Assembly (NCBI RefSeq): GCF_009720825.1
Contig: NZ_WNKY01000001.1
Location: forward strand, 712,788 to 776,787
Source of the DNA: Duganella radicis
GTDB lineage: Bacteria > Pseudomonadota > Gammaproteobacteria > Burkholderiales > Burkholderiaceae_D
DNA: 64,000 bases
Direction: 5' to 3'
In this document: piece after piece, positions 56,057 to 64,000 of the stretch
Position numbering within the stretch: position 1 is the first letter of the stretch
How the letters are laid out: each line of letters starts with the position of its first letter
Program-made: the position numbers and the translations under genes
Notes under the pieces: model-generated
Database searches by the model: none
Told to the model about the DNA's origin: nothing
The model's input: the letters and a program-made list of their open reading frames with translations, nothing else

Positions 56057-57460
56057 TTAGTTCAGAGCCGCCTCAACGCGCTTGGCGGCGTTGAACAGCT
56101 TGCCTTCCGCGCCCGGCGCGCACATGATGGAGATGCTGGGCGGCAGGCCGGTGGCGGGATCTTTGAAGTTCCAGGCCGGGATGGCGATGGCCGGCAGGTC
56201 AAGGTAATTGCCCATGGTGTGGGCGGTGAACAAGCCGTTGACGCCGGGTTTCAGGGACTGCCGGTTCATCTTGCCATGTGGCGGCGCCAGCAGGCCCAGC
56301 GTCGGCAGCACCATCACGCCGTCCGCGCCCAGCAGGGACTGATAGCGTTCGCGCGCGCTGGCGTAGCCTTCGGCGATCGCTTGGATTTTGGCCTTGCTGC
56401 GGGTTTTCATGATCGGCGCGATCAGCATCCATTGCAGCAGGCCGTTGTCCACCGTCGGTTTGCCGAGCAGTTGCGCCAGCAATTCCCTGAACGGCGAGAA
56501 GCGACCGCCCTGCGGCGTCGACAGCAGCCGTATCCAGTCGTCGTAAAAATCGTCGAGGATCAGTTTGGGGATGTTCAGGTAAAGTTGGCGCGTGTCGCTG
56601 AAGTCCTGCTGCTCTTCGCGATAGCCCTCCTCTAGCAGCGCGCTACGCGCGGCGGACAGCGCGGCGCCGATGCACGGCTCCTGCATGGTCAGCGGCAAGC
56701 CGGCCGGGGTCACCAGCCGCCCGCCGGCGGCATCGGCCACTGGCTGATTGGCGATCACGTTGTAGACCAGTTGCGCATCGCGCACGCTGCGCGTCAGCGG
56801 TCCCAGGGCCAGCCAGTTGCGCGTATTGCCGCTCACCACCGGCCAGGTGCCGCGCGACTCGACCGCGCCGGAATGCGGCTTGAAGCCGACCACGCCACAA
56901 AACGCCGCAGGAATCCGGATCGAGCCCAGAATATCCGAGCCCACGCCAAACACCGAACACGACGCGCCCACCAGCGCGCCCTCGCCGCCGCTCGACCCAC
57001 CGGCCACACGGCTGACGTCCAGCGGATTGTTGGTGCGCCCGTAGCGCGGGTTGGTGGACTCGCCGGTCATGGCGAATTCCGGCACATTGCTGCGCGCGAT
57101 GACGATGGCGCCGGCCGCCTTCAGTCGCCGGACGATTTCCGCATCTTGCGCGTGCGCCTCCGGCGGCATGCGCAGCGAACCGGCCGTCACCTGCTGGCCG
57201 GCCAGTCCGAAGGTCTCCTTGACACTGCACGGCAGGCCGAACAGGGGCAGCGATCGGTCGCCTTCGCGGTCGAGCAGCGCGGCCTGCGCCAGTGCCTGAT
57301 CACGGAAGATCTGGGTGGCGCCATTGATCCGCGGCTGCACCCGCGCCAGCCGGTCCAGACGTTCAGTCACCAGTTGTTCCGACGTCAGCAGGCCGCCGCG
57401 CAACTGCGAGAGCAGGCCGACCGCATCCGGCGCCCGCATATTTCCTTGAGTTTTGTCCAT
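56057..57460 (-). CDS. Amidase-signature family hydrolase
   Basis: 467 residues from the ATG at 57460 (ATG at 57439 is an alternative; neither has an ideal ribosome site). The Ser-cisSer-Lys triad is present: Lys-81 in CSVKETF, cis-Ser-156 in GGSSGGE, and nucleophile Ser-180 in GSDILGSIRIPA. The open frame extends much further upstream but that part lacks a protein-like sequence. The enzyme hydrolyses an amide or aryl-acylamide of unknown nature. It is divergent from an AraC gene across 90 bases, a probable regulator-target pair. Confidence 0.9.
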   Translation of the reverse strand: MDKTQGNMRAPDAVGLLSQLRGGLLTSEQLVTERLDRLARVQPRINGATQIFRDQALAQAALLDREGDRSLPLFGLPCSVKETFGLAGQQVTAGSLRMPPEAHAQDAEIVRRLKAAGAIVIARSNVPEFAMTGESTNPRYGRTNNPLDVSRVAGGSSGGEGALVGASCSVFGVGSDILGSIRIPAAFCGVVGFKPHSGAVESRGTWPVVSGNTRNWLALGPLTRSVRDAQLVYNVIANQPVADAAGGRLVTPAGLPLTMQEPCIGAALSAARSALLEEGYREEQQDFSDTRQLYLNIPKLILDDFYDDWIRLLSTPQGGRFSPFRELLAQLLGKPTVDNGLLQWMLIAPIMKTRSKAKIQAIAEGYASARERYQSLLGADGVMVLPTLGLLAPPHGKMNRQSLKPGVNGLFTAHTMGNYLDLPAIAIPAWNFKDPATGLPPSISIMCAPGAEGKLFNAAKRVEAALN

Positions 57461-57550
57461 TTTGCTATTATGCGCAGACCGGACGCCGGGAGTCTTTAGC
57501 GAAATCCCGCAAAAACTGAGAATTCGCGCACATTCAGGGACAGGTACGAC

Positions 57551-58522
57551 ATGGGGCAAGTCAAGGTGGCCACCGCGCTGCCACTGCTTAATTATCTGCG
57601 CCGCAGCGGCAGCGCGCATGTGGACGCCATCGCGCCAGCGCTGGCCGGCAGCGACCACATCGCCACCGAATGCTGGCTCGGGCTGTACCAGCAGGCCATC
57701 GCCCTGACTGGCGACGCCGCCTTGCCGTTGCGCGTGGGCGCCAGCGTCCAGCCCAGCGATTACAGCATGCTGGGCTTTGCCGCCATGAGCTGCGTCACGC
57801 TGGGCCAGGCGATTGAGGTCATGCAGCGCTACGAGCGGCTGGTGCAGGACGTCAACTCCACCGCGCTGGCCATGCATGGCGACAGGGCCGAACTGCAATG
57901 GCTGCCGTATCGCGGCCCGATCTCGCCCATCTTCATGCAACTGGCGCTGGCATCGTGGGCTGCCGTCGGCCGTCATCTGAGCGGCACCCGGCAAGCGTTC
58001 GAGGCGCATTTCACGTTTGCCCAGCCGGACCATGCCCACGTCTATGCAGAGATATTCGGCCGCCCGCCCCGCTTCTCGCAGCCAATGACGAGGCTGATAT
58101 TCGAGCGCGCCTTCCTCGACCTGCCGGTGGTGTTCGGCGATCCGCAAACCAACCAGATCCTGCTGCAAAAAGCCGAGGAGCAATTGCTGCAAGCCGATGA
58201 AAGCGAGATCGTCTGCCAGGTGCGGCAACGCATCGCCAGCGGCCGCGTCAGCGTGGAAGCCGTGGCCGGGGACTTGCGCATGTCGCCGCGCAAGCTGCAA
58301 CAGCAGTTGACCCGGGACGGCAGCAGTTTCCGCAAGCTGCTGCATGAGGCACAGTTCCAGCGCGCCAAGGCATATCTGAGCGATCCGGCGGTCAGCGTCA
58401 GCGAGGTGGCCTTGCTGCTCGGCTATTCGGAACAAAGCCCGTTTCAGCACGCCTTCAAGAACTGGGCCGGCATGACACCGGGTGCGTATCGCAAGCTGCG
58501 GCTGCGCCCCGCTCAGGAGTGA
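57551..58522 (+). CDS. AraC-family regulator (OruR/ArgR-like sensor domain)
   Basis: 323 residues. The N-terminal 200 residues match the arabinose-binding-like AraC_N domain of the OruR/FeaR type (YSMLGFAAMSCVTLGQAIEVMQRY); the C-terminus is a double helix-turn-helix (SVSEVALLLGYSEQSPFQHAFKNW). Divergent from the amidase gene and so a candidate activator of it. The tail overlaps the convergent second AraC gene by 10 bases. Confidence 0.9.
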   Translation: MGQVKVATALPLLNYLRRSGSAHVDAIAPALAGSDHIATECWLGLYQQAIALTGDAALPLRVGASVQPSDYSMLGFAAMSCVTLGQAIEVMQRYERLVQDVNSTALAMHGDRAELQWLPYRGPISPIFMQLALASWAAVGRHLSGTRQAFEAHFTFAQPDHAHVYAEIFGRPPRFSQPMTRLIFERAFLDLPVVFGDPQTNQILLQKAEEQLLQADESEIVCQVRQRIASGRVSVEAVAGDLRMSPRKLQQQLTRDGSSFRKLLHEAQFQRAKAYLSDPAVSVSEVALLLGYSEQSPFQHAFKNWAGMTPGAYRKLRLRPAQE

Positions 58523-59541
58523 AGCAAGGCGTCGCGCAGCAGGCTTGGCACCAGGCCGGTCCAGCGCTTGAAGGAACGGCGGAAGTTGGTGGCGTCGTGG
58601 AAGCCGAGGTAGTGCGCCACCGCTTCATTGTCGTAGCCGCGCATCTGGAACAGGTGCATGGCAACGTGGGCCCGCACCTGATCCAGCTCGGCCTGGAAGT
58701 GGCTGCCGTGCCGCGCCAGATGGCGCTTTAAAGTGGCCGGGCTGACACCGAAGGCGGCGGCGCTGCCTTCCAGCGTCGGCGCCAATCGGATATTTTCCAG
58801 CAGATAGTCGTACATCGCGGTCAGCAGGCTGGGCGTCAGCGCCAGCTCGCCCGCCTCCGCCGTCGCGCTGCGCAGCGCCACCGAGGCCGCCATCGCATTG
58901 CCGCGTGGCCAGGGGCGGTCCAGCCACGCCGGCTCGATCAGCATCGCATCCAGATGACAACCAAAGCGCAGGTCGCTGCCGAGATGGACTTCGTGCTGCT
59001 CCACATGCGCCGGCGCGCTGCGATTGATGCAATAGCGCCAGGGCAGTCGCTCGCCGCTCAGCCAACGGCACATGGCCGTCACGGCGGTCATGTGCATCTC
59101 CACCAACGCCGGCAGTTGGCTGGGAGCGCCAAAGCTGTCGGTCCAGTACAGCACGGCCAGGCCGCCCTCCTCGATCAGGCGCGGCGTCAACAAGGGACAC
59201 AGGCGGGCATGGCCGGCGCACAGGATTTCCAGTGCCTGTCGCAGGTTCTGCGCTTGCAGCAGTGCGTGGCTCAACCCGCCATAGTGGCCGGGCAGCATTT
59301 GCTGGCCCAGCATGAAACTGCTGTCCGGGCTATCCAGCGCGCGCATGACGTTGGCAACCAGTTGCAGGTATTCGGCCGGCGTCACCACGCAGTTGGCGGA
59401 CGGCATGTTCCAGTGGCGCAGACCGGTGCCATGCAGCAGATGATCGCCATCCAGCTCGCGGCTGCACGCGTAGTCCAGCACCAGCGCCGGCTGATGCTGC
59501 GCCGGGATGTAGCGGTCGCCGTTTTGTCGATAGGCGATCAC
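58513..59541 (-). CDS. AraC-family regulator coupled to degenerate GGDEF gene
   Basis: About 342 residues starting with GTG at 59541, which overlaps the TGA of the upstream GGDEF gene (GTGA). Choosing it gives the normal family length; the longer open frame upstream reads as non-protein. The AraC_N domain (LDYACSRELDGDHLL; FMLGQQMLPGHYGGLSHALLQA) is followed by a helix-turn-helix (AVAHYLGFHDATNFRRSFKRW). The tight coupling to a membrane GGDEF-like protein suggests they act in the same response; the targets are unknown. Confidence 0.85.
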   Translation of the reverse strand: MIAYRQNGDRYIPAQHQPALVLDYACSRELDGDHLLHGTGLRHWNMPSANCVVTPAEYLQLVANVMRALDSPDSSFMLGQQMLPGHYGGLSHALLQAQNLRQALEILCAGHARLCPLLTPRLIEEGGLAVLYWTDSFGAPSQLPALVEMHMTAVTAMCRWLSGERLPWRYCINRSAPAHVEQHEVHLGSDLRFGCHLDAMLIEPAWLDRPWPRGNAMAASVALRSATAEAGELALTPSLLTAMYDYLLENIRLAPTLEGSAAAFGVSPATLKRHLARHGSHFQAELDQVRAHVAMHLFQMRGYDNEAVAHYLGFHDATNFRRSFKRWTGLVPSLLRDALLHS

Positions 59542-60434
59542 GCCGATACCGCTCCGGCAGTTTTGGCTTCGGCTTGCAGCGCCAGCTCGCGGCTGAGCTG
59601 GGCCAGCAATTCGTCGGGGGGCGCGTCGGCGCTGGCGCAGGCGTGGCGCAAGCTGATGGGGACGCGGCGGTCTCTGGCGTGATGGCGCATCTGGCCCACC
59701 ATGGCCACCAGATGCCAGGCCAGTGCATCCGCCTGGGCTTGGCTGGTATCGGGCATCAGCAGCGCGAAGCGGTCGCCGGCGTAGCGGCACAGCAGGTCGT
59801 CGTTGCGCAGGTTCAGCAGCAGCATGTGGCCGACCGCCTGCAAAACGCGGTCGCCTTCGCGCTGGCCGAACTCGCGGTTAATCAGGTGGAAGCCGTCGAT
59901 GTCGAGCAGCACCAGCGCGCATGGCCGGCCGGGATTGCTGGCTTGCTCGTGGCGGATCTGGCGGCGCAGGTAGTCGGCGTTGGCCAGTTGCGTGATGCGG
60001 TCGAAGGCGCGGTGCTCGCGGAACAGGCGTTCGCGTTTTTGCAAGTGTTCGTTGAGCCGGAATTGTTCGTGGCGCCAGTAGTACATGCCGCTGGTCACGC
60101 ACAGCATGCCGAGCGGGACCAGCGCTTCCAGCCAGTGATTCCAGCGTGTGGCTTTGCTGATGGCGAAGAATTCGTCGAGACAGTCGGCGAAGGAGCCGAT
60201 CATGATCATGGCCAGGCCGCCAGCCAGCAGGCGCGTGACCAGCCCGCCGGGACGGCTGCTCAGGGTGAACAGCACCCAGATGCCGGCCATGACGGCGGTG
60301 CCGCCCTCACTGATGATGTCGGTCCACTTCCAGACGGCGAAGGGCTTGGCGGTGCCCAGCGTGGCATACAGGCAGACGCAGGCGATCAGTGCGAGGCCGG
60401 AGACGAGCAGCGTGAGGCGGTGTAATTGCAGCAT
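59538..60434 (-). CDS. Membrane protein with degenerate GGDEF domain
   Basis: 298 residues from the ATG at 60434. About four hydrophobic segments fill residues 5-120, a short coiled segment follows, then a GGDEF-fold domain (about 140-298) with the substrate-binding motif DIDGFHLINREFGQREGDRVL. The signature itself is AGDRF (219-223) instead of GGDEF: the metal-binding Glu is replaced by Arg. Synthesis of c-di-GMP is therefore unlikely, and the domain may bind GTP or a protein. It is translationally coupled to the downstream AraC gene. Confidence 0.85.
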   Translation of the reverse strand: MLQLHRLTLLVSGLALIACVCLYATLGTAKPFAVWKWTDIISEGGTAVMAGIWVLFTLSSRPGGLVTRLLAGGLAMIMIGSFADCLDEFFAISKATRWNHWLEALVPLGMLCVTSGMYYWRHEQFRLNEHLQKRERLFREHRAFDRITQLANADYLRRQIRHEQASNPGRPCALVLLDIDGFHLINREFGQREGDRVLQAVGHMLLLNLRNDDLLCRYAGDRFALLMPDTSQAQADALAWHLVAMVGQMRHHARDRRVPISLRHACASADAPPDELLAQLSRELALQAEAKTAGAVSA

Positions 60435-60564
60435 GGCTAGGCGATGGACGTTATGTGTGCGGCGGCAGCTTAGCGTGGGTTTGTGACGGTGGTGTGACAA
60501 GGAGCGTGATTGGCGGATTTACCACACAAGCGGACTGACAGGTCAAATCAGCTCACCAATATTA

Positions 60565-60602
60565 TTCCGGCGCAGGCGGCGGACCGTCCGCCTGCGCCGG
60601 AA
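60565..60602. repeat. 15-bp perfect palindrome in intergenic region
   Basis: TTCCGGCGCAGGCGG (60565-60579) and its exact inverse complement (60588-60602) flank an 8-base loop. It resembles the short intergenic palindromes (ATTCCGGCGCAGGC type) scattered through many proteobacterial genomes. It lies in the 309-base gap between the GGDEF-like gene and the TonB receptor gene; apart from it I see no gene or clear promoter there. Confidence 0.7.
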
Positions 60603-60743
60603 CGACGTGCGGTACAGGTTATTCAAGCTCATTTGGCCAACGCCAACGCCGGTTGCGGGCGTCGACGCCGCCAGCTGTCACGCAACTGAAACATTGGCCG
60701 CCTACCATCCGCCCCGTTCTCCCATCCACAGACGGTAACTCCA

Positions 60744-63284
60744 ATGAAAACAACTGCACATAAAAAAACCGCGCCGCGCCGGTCGGCCCTGACCATCGGC
60801 GTGCTGGCCATGCTGGCCTCTTCCGCCCACGGCGCCGAGGCGGCCGACAGCGCCGACCTGGCCGCCGCCGCCAACAGCGTGGTGGTCAGCGGCCAGCGCG
60901 CCAGCCTGCGCAACGCCATCGCCACGCAGGAAAAAGCCGACAACATCGTCAGCGTCATCAGCAGCGACGATATCGGCGGCCTGCCGGACAAGAACGCCGC
61001 CGAGGCCTTGGCCCGCCTGCCTGGCGTGGCGGTGCAGCGCGATCAGGGCGAGGGCCGCTACGTCAGCGTGCGCGGCCTTGGCCCGGACCTGAACGCGGTC
61101 ACCATCAACGGCGCGCTGGTGCCGTCGCCGGAATCCGGCCGCCGCGCGGTGGCGCTGGATGTGCTGCCCGCCGGCTTGATCCGCTCGCTGGAAGTCAGCA
61201 AAACCCTCACGCCCGATCACGACGCCAACTCGCTGAGCGGCACGGTGGAAGTGAAAACCCTCACCGGCTTCGACCTGCCGGGCAAGCTGCTGTCCGCCAC
61301 GCTGGGCGCCAGCCGCGACCAGAACATCGGCAAGACCAGCCCAAGCGGCAGCGTGCTGTTTGCCGACCGCTTGCTCGACGGCAGACTCGGCGTCGCCGGC
61401 GGCCTGAGCTACGAAAAGCGCGAGTTCGGTTCGGACAATGTGGAACCCGGCGGCGCCTGGGACAACGGCAAACTGGCCGGCGTCGAGTTCCGCGACTACC
61501 TGCCAACCCGCGAACGCCGCGCCGCCGCGCTGAATCTGGACTACCATCCGGACAACGCCAGCAAATACCTCCTGCGCAGCTTCATCAGCGATTTCAGCGA
61601 TGACGAAGTACGCGACCGCCTGACCATCAGCAACATCGCCGGCGGCTCACTGGCCGAGGGGCAGACCGCGTCGGCCCGTGGCGAACGCCGCCTGCGCCAG
61701 CGCAAATACACCCAGACCATCAAATCCGTGGTGCTGGGCACCGAACAAAAATGGAACCAGTGGAAGCTGGACCTGAACGGCGGCGTCAGCCGCGCCAGCG
61801 ACGATGCGCCGGAATCGATCAACGACGCCCGCTTCCGCGGCAGCAAGGACTTCGCCGGCGTCGGCTACACCGGCACCGGGATCCCGCACCTAACCGGCCC
61901 GGACAGCCTGTACAGCGCCGCCAACTACAAGCTCAACTCCATCGCCCTCAAGCAAAGCGACGCCAAGGACAAGGAACACCACCTGCAATTCGATCTGGCG
62001 CGCAAGTTTGAGCTGAGCGAAGGCAGCTCGACGCTGAAATTCGGCGCCAAGACCAGCCGCCGCGAAAAGACCAACGACACCGAGGCATGGTCGTACAGCA
62101 GCAAGCAAATCGGCAGCGCCAGCACCGCCATGGCCGACTATGTCACCGCCGACCAGCTGGACTACAAGCTGGGCCGGATTGGCGCCGCCATCAATCCATC
62201 CGCGATCCGCACGCTGGTGGCCGGCCTGAGCCGCGCCAGCGCCCGCGTGCTGGCCGATTCCACCATCGACGACTACCGCCTGAAGGAAGACATCGACGCC
62301 GCCTACCTGCAAAACAGCGTCGACCTCGACACCTGGCACCTGCTGGCCGGCGTGCGTGCCGAGCGCACCCGCTTCGACGCGGCCGGTTCGCGCGTGGACG
62401 AGGAAGCCGGCACCATCGGCGCCGTCAAGCGCGACCGTTCCTACACCAACTGGCTGCCGGCCCTGCAAAGCCGCTACGATATCGACAACAAAACCAGCGT
62501 GCGCGCCGCCTGGACCCACTCGGTGGTGCGGGCCAACTTCGACCAGCTGGCGCCGGGCATCAGCCAGGCCAGCGATACCGAGGCCACCATCGGCAATCCG
62601 GATCTGGCGCCCTTGAAATCGACCAATCTGGACTTGGGCATCGAACGCATTCTGGGCGACGACGGCGCCATCTCGGCCTACGTGTTCCACAAGGACATCA
62701 AGAACTTCACCTACACCACCAACCTGGCCGGCAGCGGCCAGTGGGCTGGCTACACCTCGGCCATCACCTATGCCAATGGCGACAAGGCCAGCGTGAAAGG
62801 GATCGAGCTGTCCTACTCGCAGCCGCTGCGCATGCTGCCATCGCCGTTCAACCGTTTCATCATCGGCGCCAACGGCAGCCTGACCAGCTCCGACGCCAAC
62901 GTGGCGCGCTACGACACCGATGCCAGGCGCATGCGTTCGCGCGGCATCAGCCTGCCGGGCCAGTCGGACCGCGTGCTGAACCTGATGCTGGGCTACGAGC
63001 AAGGCCCGCTGAGCGCGCGTCTGGCGGTCAACTACAAGTCGGACTATCTGCTGGAAATGGGCGACGATATTCTCGATGCCGGGCAGGACCGCATCGTCGA
63101 TGCGCAGAAGCAGGTGGACTTCTCGGCGTCCTACCAGCTGAGCAAGCAGGTGCAGCTGAACTTTGAAGCGGCCAACCTGAACAACGAGAAGTATTATGTT
63201 TACCTCGGCAGCAAGGCTTATAACGCGCAGTATGAACAATACGGCCGCACCTACAAACTCAGCCTGAAAGTAAGCCTGTTCTGA
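60744..63284 (+). CDS. TonB-dependent receptor (CirA/TIGR01782-type) paired with phytase
   Basis: 846 residues with a signal peptide (MKTTAHKKTAPRRSALTIGV then LAMLASSAHGAEA). The plug domain begins SLRNAIATQEKADNIVSVIS and has RLPGVAVQRDQGEGRYVSVRGLG and LIRSLEVSKTLTPDHDANSLSG, the mark of the large Xanthomonas/Caulobacter-type receptor group used for carbohydrates and other nutrients. The C-terminal barrel ends in the aromatic strand YKLSLKVSLF. Its stop overlaps the start of the phytase gene (TGATG). Import of phytate or its degradation products is the likely role. Confidence 0.92.
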   Translation: MKTTAHKKTAPRRSALTIGVLAMLASSAHGAEAADSADLAAAANSVVVSGQRASLRNAIATQEKADNIVSVISSDDIGGLPDKNAAEALARLPGVAVQRDQGEGRYVSVRGLGPDLNAVTINGALVPSPESGRRAVALDVLPAGLIRSLEVSKTLTPDHDANSLSGTVEVKTLTGFDLPGKLLSATLGASRDQNIGKTSPSGSVLFADRLLDGRLGVAGGLSYEKREFGSDNVEPGGAWDNGKLAGVEFRDYLPTRERRAAALNLDYHPDNASKYLLRSFISDFSDDEVRDRLTISNIAGGSLAEGQTASARGERRLRQRKYTQTIKSVVLGTEQKWNQWKLDLNGGVSRASDDAPESINDARFRGSKDFAGVGYTGTGIPHLTGPDSLYSAANYKLNSIALKQSDAKDKEHHLQFDLARKFELSEGSSTLKFGAKTSRREKTNDTEAWSYSSKQIGSASTAMADYVTADQLDYKLGRIGAAINPSAIRTLVAGLSRASARVLADSTIDDYRLKEDIDAAYLQNSVDLDTWHLLAGVRAERTRFDAAGSRVDEEAGTIGAVKRDRSYTNWLPALQSRYDIDNKTSVRAAWTHSVVRANFDQLAPGISQASDTEATIGNPDLAPLKSTNLDLGIERILGDDGAISAYVFHKDIKNFTYTTNLAGSGQWAGYTSAITYANGDKASVKGIELSYSQPLRMLPSPFNRFIIGANGSLTSSDANVARYDTDARRMRSRGISLPGQSDRVLNLMLGYEQGPLSARLAVNYKSDYLLEMGDDILDAGQDRIVDAQKQVDFSASYQLSKQVQLNFEAANLNNEKYYVYLGSKAYNAQYEQYGRTYKLSLKVSLF

Positions 63285-64000
63285 TGAAAAAGATTGATAC
63301 GATTTTATCCGGCGCCCTGCTGACCTGCGGCGCGCTGGCCCACGCCGCCGCGCCCCTGCCCGGTCTTGCGGCCAAGGCCAGCGAACTGGCGGCGCTGCCG
63401 GATGGCGGCTGGCTCAGCGTCGACAAGCAAGGCCTGCATCTGCTGGATGCGGCCGGCAAGGAACGCGCGCGCCTGAAGCTGCGCGCCAAGCATCTGGACT
63501 TGCGCCCGCAAGGCAATGGCGCGGTGGCGGTGGTGATGGATGCCAACGCCGAGCAAGTGGTGCCGGTGCTGGTGGACTTTCAGGCTGGCGCGCTGACGGC
63601 GCGGAAACCGTTCCCGGCGCCACCGTTCGGCATCGAGACCGCGTGCCTGTATCGCGATGCGCAGCAGATCGACCATCTGTTCGTTGTCGGCAAGGATGGC
63701 CAGGCGGAACAGTGGCTGATGGATGGCGAGCAGCGCCTGCTGGTGCGCAAGCTGGCCCTGCCGCCGCACACCAAGCACTGCCGCGCCGACGACGCGGCCC
63801 GGCAATTGCTGATCAATGAGGACAAGGTCGGCCTGTGGGCCTACAACGCCGAGGCCGAGGGCGTGCCGGAGCGCAAACTGCTGAAACGCGGCGCCGAAAG
63901 CGAGCGCAAGGGCGAAGTCGTGGTCCGGCCATGGCCGGCGCCGGCAGCGGGCGGCGGCATGACGACAGCGTCCGGCGCGGGCGCGACGGCGGGCCGCGGC
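63284..64000 (+). CDS. Beta-propeller phytase-like protein, 3' end outside window
   Basis: 239 codons from the ATG at 63284 to the right edge, with no stop. A signal peptide (MKKIDTILSGALLTCGALAHAA) is followed by propeller repeats such as DHLFVVGKDGQAEQWLM and LLINEDKVGLWAYNAEAEGV, which match the N-terminal half of dual-domain beta-propeller phytases. These calcium-dependent enzymes free phosphate from phytate in the periplasm or outside. Coupling to a TonB receptor is a known arrangement for phytases in several proteobacteria. The catalytic C-terminal domain cannot be seen. Confidence 0.78.
   Translation, partial: MKKIDTILSGALLTCGALAHAAAPLPGLAAKASELAALPDGGWLSVDKQGLHLLDAAGKERARLKLRAKHLDLRPQGNGAVAVVMDANAEQVVPVLVDFQAGALTARKPFPAPPFGIETACLYRDAQQIDHLFVVGKDGQAEQWLMDGEQRLLVRKLALPPHTKHCRADDAARQLLINEDKVGLWAYNAEAEGVPERKLLKRGAESERKGEVVVRPWPAPAAGGGMTTASGAGATAGRG

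Noticed and set aside
57461..58450. N-terminal extension of the amidase frame to 797 codons
   Set aside because: The extension is antisense to the AraC gene, whose domains are clear, and has no protein-like features; the amidase family length fits the start at 57460.

Overview
The window looks like chromosomal DNA of a high-GC betaproteobacterium of the Oxalobacteraceae (Massilia/Duganella/Janthinobacterium type). That placement is inferred from GC-rich codon use, dense operons with 4-base overlaps, and the mix of lignin-aromatic catabolism, TonB receptors, TPR-CHAT proteins and many LysR/AraC/IclR regulators. I see no rRNA, tRNA, CRISPR array, insertion sequence or phage module. Two spots are degraded: a 5'-truncated Rpn-like nuclease (about 28.4-29.2 kb) and a deletion scar joining the tails of two genes (47.7-48.1 kb).

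Layout. 0-5.6 kb: a hybrid sensor kinase running off the left edge, then a glycerate kinase and MFS transporter opposite a CdaR-type regulator. 5.8-9.3 kb: amino-acid permease, GlxA-type regulator, hot-dog thioesterase, MarR regulator. 9.3-16.5 kb: a ferulate operon (hydratase/lyase, vanillin dehydrogenase, feruloyl-CoA synthetase, periplasmic binding protein, tannase/feruloyl-esterase lipoprotein) facing the MarR gene across a clean operator-like palindrome. 16.5-28.3 kb: pentapeptide-repeat protein, antiporter, D-malate/tartrate-type dehydrogenase with LysR partner, TonB receptor with DUF1624 protein, Pat-like acyl-CoA synthetase/acetyltransferase, SDR. 29.3-38.7 kb: eight genes on one strand for envelope remodelling (ArnT-like transferase, UDP-glucuronate decarboxylase, PmrAB-like two-component system, LTA-synthase-like protein, two membrane proteins, membrane-anchored sialidase-fold protein). 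38.9-45.6 kb: protocatechuate branch (IclR regulator, pcaHGB, fused pcaCD, pobA, AraC regulator). 45.7-51.1 kb: Gfo/Idh oxidoreductase, cyclase, scar, vanAB and a LysR gene. 51.2-55.9 kb: a secreted alpha/beta hydrolase and a secreted TPR-CHAT caspase-like protein. 56-64 kb: amidase, two AraC regulators, a degenerate GGDEF protein, and a TonB receptor/beta-propeller phytase pair cut by the right edge.

How it works together. Read as one pathway, the window turns feruloylated plant esters into ferulate (esterase), then feruloyl-CoA, vanillin, vanillate (vdh), protocatechuate (vanAB), and on to 3-oxoadipate (pcaHG, pcaB, fused pcaCD), with 4-hydroxybenzoate entering through pobA. The last steps (pcaIJ, pcaF) and uptake genes such as pcaK are not here. 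The phytase/TonB pair and the glycerate and malate genes fit a plant- or soil-associated life.

The best candidates for undescribed biology are the signal-peptide-bearing TPR-CHAT plus hydrolase pair and the eight-gene envelope run, which carries an uncharacterised membrane protein with an EEVSW/ETNLHN signature and a PmrA-box-like site inside it.
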